Below are positions 5,914 to 6,723 of a stretch of DNA of 6,723 nt, piece after piece (the first letter of the stretch is position 1; every line of letters begins with the position of its first letter). The DNA is taken from NCBI GenBank assembly GCA_021156265.1, contig JAJNBR010000160.1:1-6723 (forward strand), written 5' to 3'. This stretch comes from Flavipsychrobacter sp. GTDB taxonomy: Bacteria > Bacteroidota > Bacteroidia > Chitinophagales > Chitinophagaceae. Both the position numbers and the translations under genes were made by a program. The notes under the pieces were generated by a model. The model made no database searches and had not been told where the DNA came from. It was given only the letters and a program-made list of their open reading frames with translations.

Positions 5914-6723
5914 TTAATGTGTAATGACCAGTTTCTTCGTCATGTCATCTCCGTTGTCGCCTGTGAGCGTGAGGAAATAAACACCCGCAGGATAGTCCGT
6001 TCCTTTAAAACCAACTTCCTGTATGCTGCCGGCTTTGTATGCACCGTCAAACAGGGTAGTTACTTCCTTGCCGGAGACGTCGTATACCTTTACCTGTACG
6101 TTCTGGCTTCCTGAAAGTTTGAACCTGACTGTTGTATAGTCTGTGAACGGATTCGGGTAAGCATCCAGGTAGGCCGGAACTGTCTCTGCCTGGTTCTTCA
6201 CATTGCTGGCAAATTTTGGTGCGTCGAATGTGCAGCTCTTGTCTGTACCGCAGGCTGCCAGTTGATCGTCGTGCGTTGCCAGGTGGTTGGCTACCGTGTT
6301 AAGGGAAACACATTGCGTAACAAAGCCGTTAGGACCTTTGTGGCAGATGGTTACTTTATCCAGCTTGTTGCCGCAACGTACATCTATCACGCATACTTTT
6401 ACGCTGTCAGTTACAGAACAGCCGTTGTCGTCTGTAAGGGTAACATAGTACACTGTTGTAGCAGTAGGACATACATTGATAGCTGCATTATTATTGTTAG
6501 TGCTCCATTGTACGGAATAAGGAGGCACACCGCCAGTCATGTTGGTAGCGGTCAGGTTAGCACAGGCTGAATCAGGATAACCCCAGTAAACGGTTTGGTT
6601 ACCGCCTGCATCAATAGTGAGTGGTGTAGGCTCGTTCAGTGTAACAGTCGCAGAGTCTTTGCAGCCGTTGGCATCTGTTACTACTACTTTATACATAGTA
6701 GCCGATAGGCCTGTTGCGTTAGC
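5914..6723 (-). CDS. Secreted modular surface protein with T9SS type A sorting domain (5' part missing)
   Basis: The frame is open to the right edge, so the 269 visible residues are the C-terminal part of a larger protein; the Met at 6696 is internal. Modules in order: the end of a SprB-like repeat (about 1-33, with YKVVVTDANGCKDSATV); a second PKD/SprB-like beta module (about 35-113, with GGVPPYSVQWS, then YYVTLTDDNGC); a Cys/His module (about 117-164, KVTICHKG, later NHLATHDDQLAACG); a linker; and a T9SS type A sorting domain (about 186-269, LDAYPNPFTDYTTVRF, then VKVYDVSGKEV, ending AGVYFLTLTG and KKLVITH). By family knowledge such proteins cross the inner membrane by Sec, leave through the T9SS and are anchored at the surface or released, with the sorting domain cleaved. 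The specific role is unknown; adhesion or a structural function is plausible. A terminator follows 20 nt after the stop. Confidence 0.93.
   Translation of the reverse strand, partial: ANATGLSATMYKVVVTDANGCKDSATVTLNEPTPLTIDAGGNQTVYWGYPDSACANLTATNMTGGVPPYSVQWSTNNNNAAINVCPTATTVYYVTLTDDNGCSVTDSVKVCVIDVRCGNKLDKVTICHKGPNGFVTQCVSLNTVANHLATHDDQLAACGTDKSCTFDAPKFASNVKNQAETVPAYLDAYPNPFTDYTTVRFKLSGSQNVQVKVYDVSGKEVTTLFDGAYKAGSIQEVGFKGTDYPAGVYFLTLTGDNGDDMTKKLVITH

Overview
The window looks like chromosome from a member of the phylum Bacteroidota, possibly a Chitinophagales/Chitinophagaceae-like bacterium. The phylum call rests on the C-terminal type IX secretion (T9SS) sorting domain and SprB-like repeat of the last gene, on start sites that lack Shine-Dalgarno sequences, and on the sequence character of the L15, SecY and MetAP proteins. 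The family-level call is a guess. There is no sign of phage, insertion sequence, CRISPR array, tRNA or rRNA.

Positions 1-2862 are the distal part of the spc ribosomal-protein operon on the + strand: the last codons of rpmD (L30), then rplO (L15), secY (translocon channel) and map (type I methionine aminopeptidase). A perfect 10-bp hairpin lies in the rplO-secY gap. A strong intrinsic terminator directly follows map. The genes that commonly follow here (infA, rpmJ, rpsM, rpsK, rpsD, rpoA, rplQ) are not downstream, so the ribosomal cluster stops at map in this genome.

Positions 2874-5775 hold two DNA-associated genes that converge. The first (+ strand) encodes a MutS-family ATPase with four predicted membrane segments and no mismatch-recognition domain. 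The second (- strand) encodes a poxvirus-type DNA topoisomerase IB with a full set of catalytic residues. Their 3' ends overlap by 8 bp with no evident terminator between them.

Positions 5776-6723 hold a 138-bp gap with an intrinsic terminator on the - strand, and then the 3' part of a secreted, modular surface protein (- strand). That protein has a SprB-like repeat, a second PKD-like module, a Cys/His module and a T9SS type A sorting domain. Its 5' end lies outside the window.

Functionally the left half is core translation and export: ribosome assembly, Sec insertion and N-terminal Met removal. The right half is accessory. I see no convincing multi-gene novel system. The least understood item is the membrane-embedded MutS homologue.
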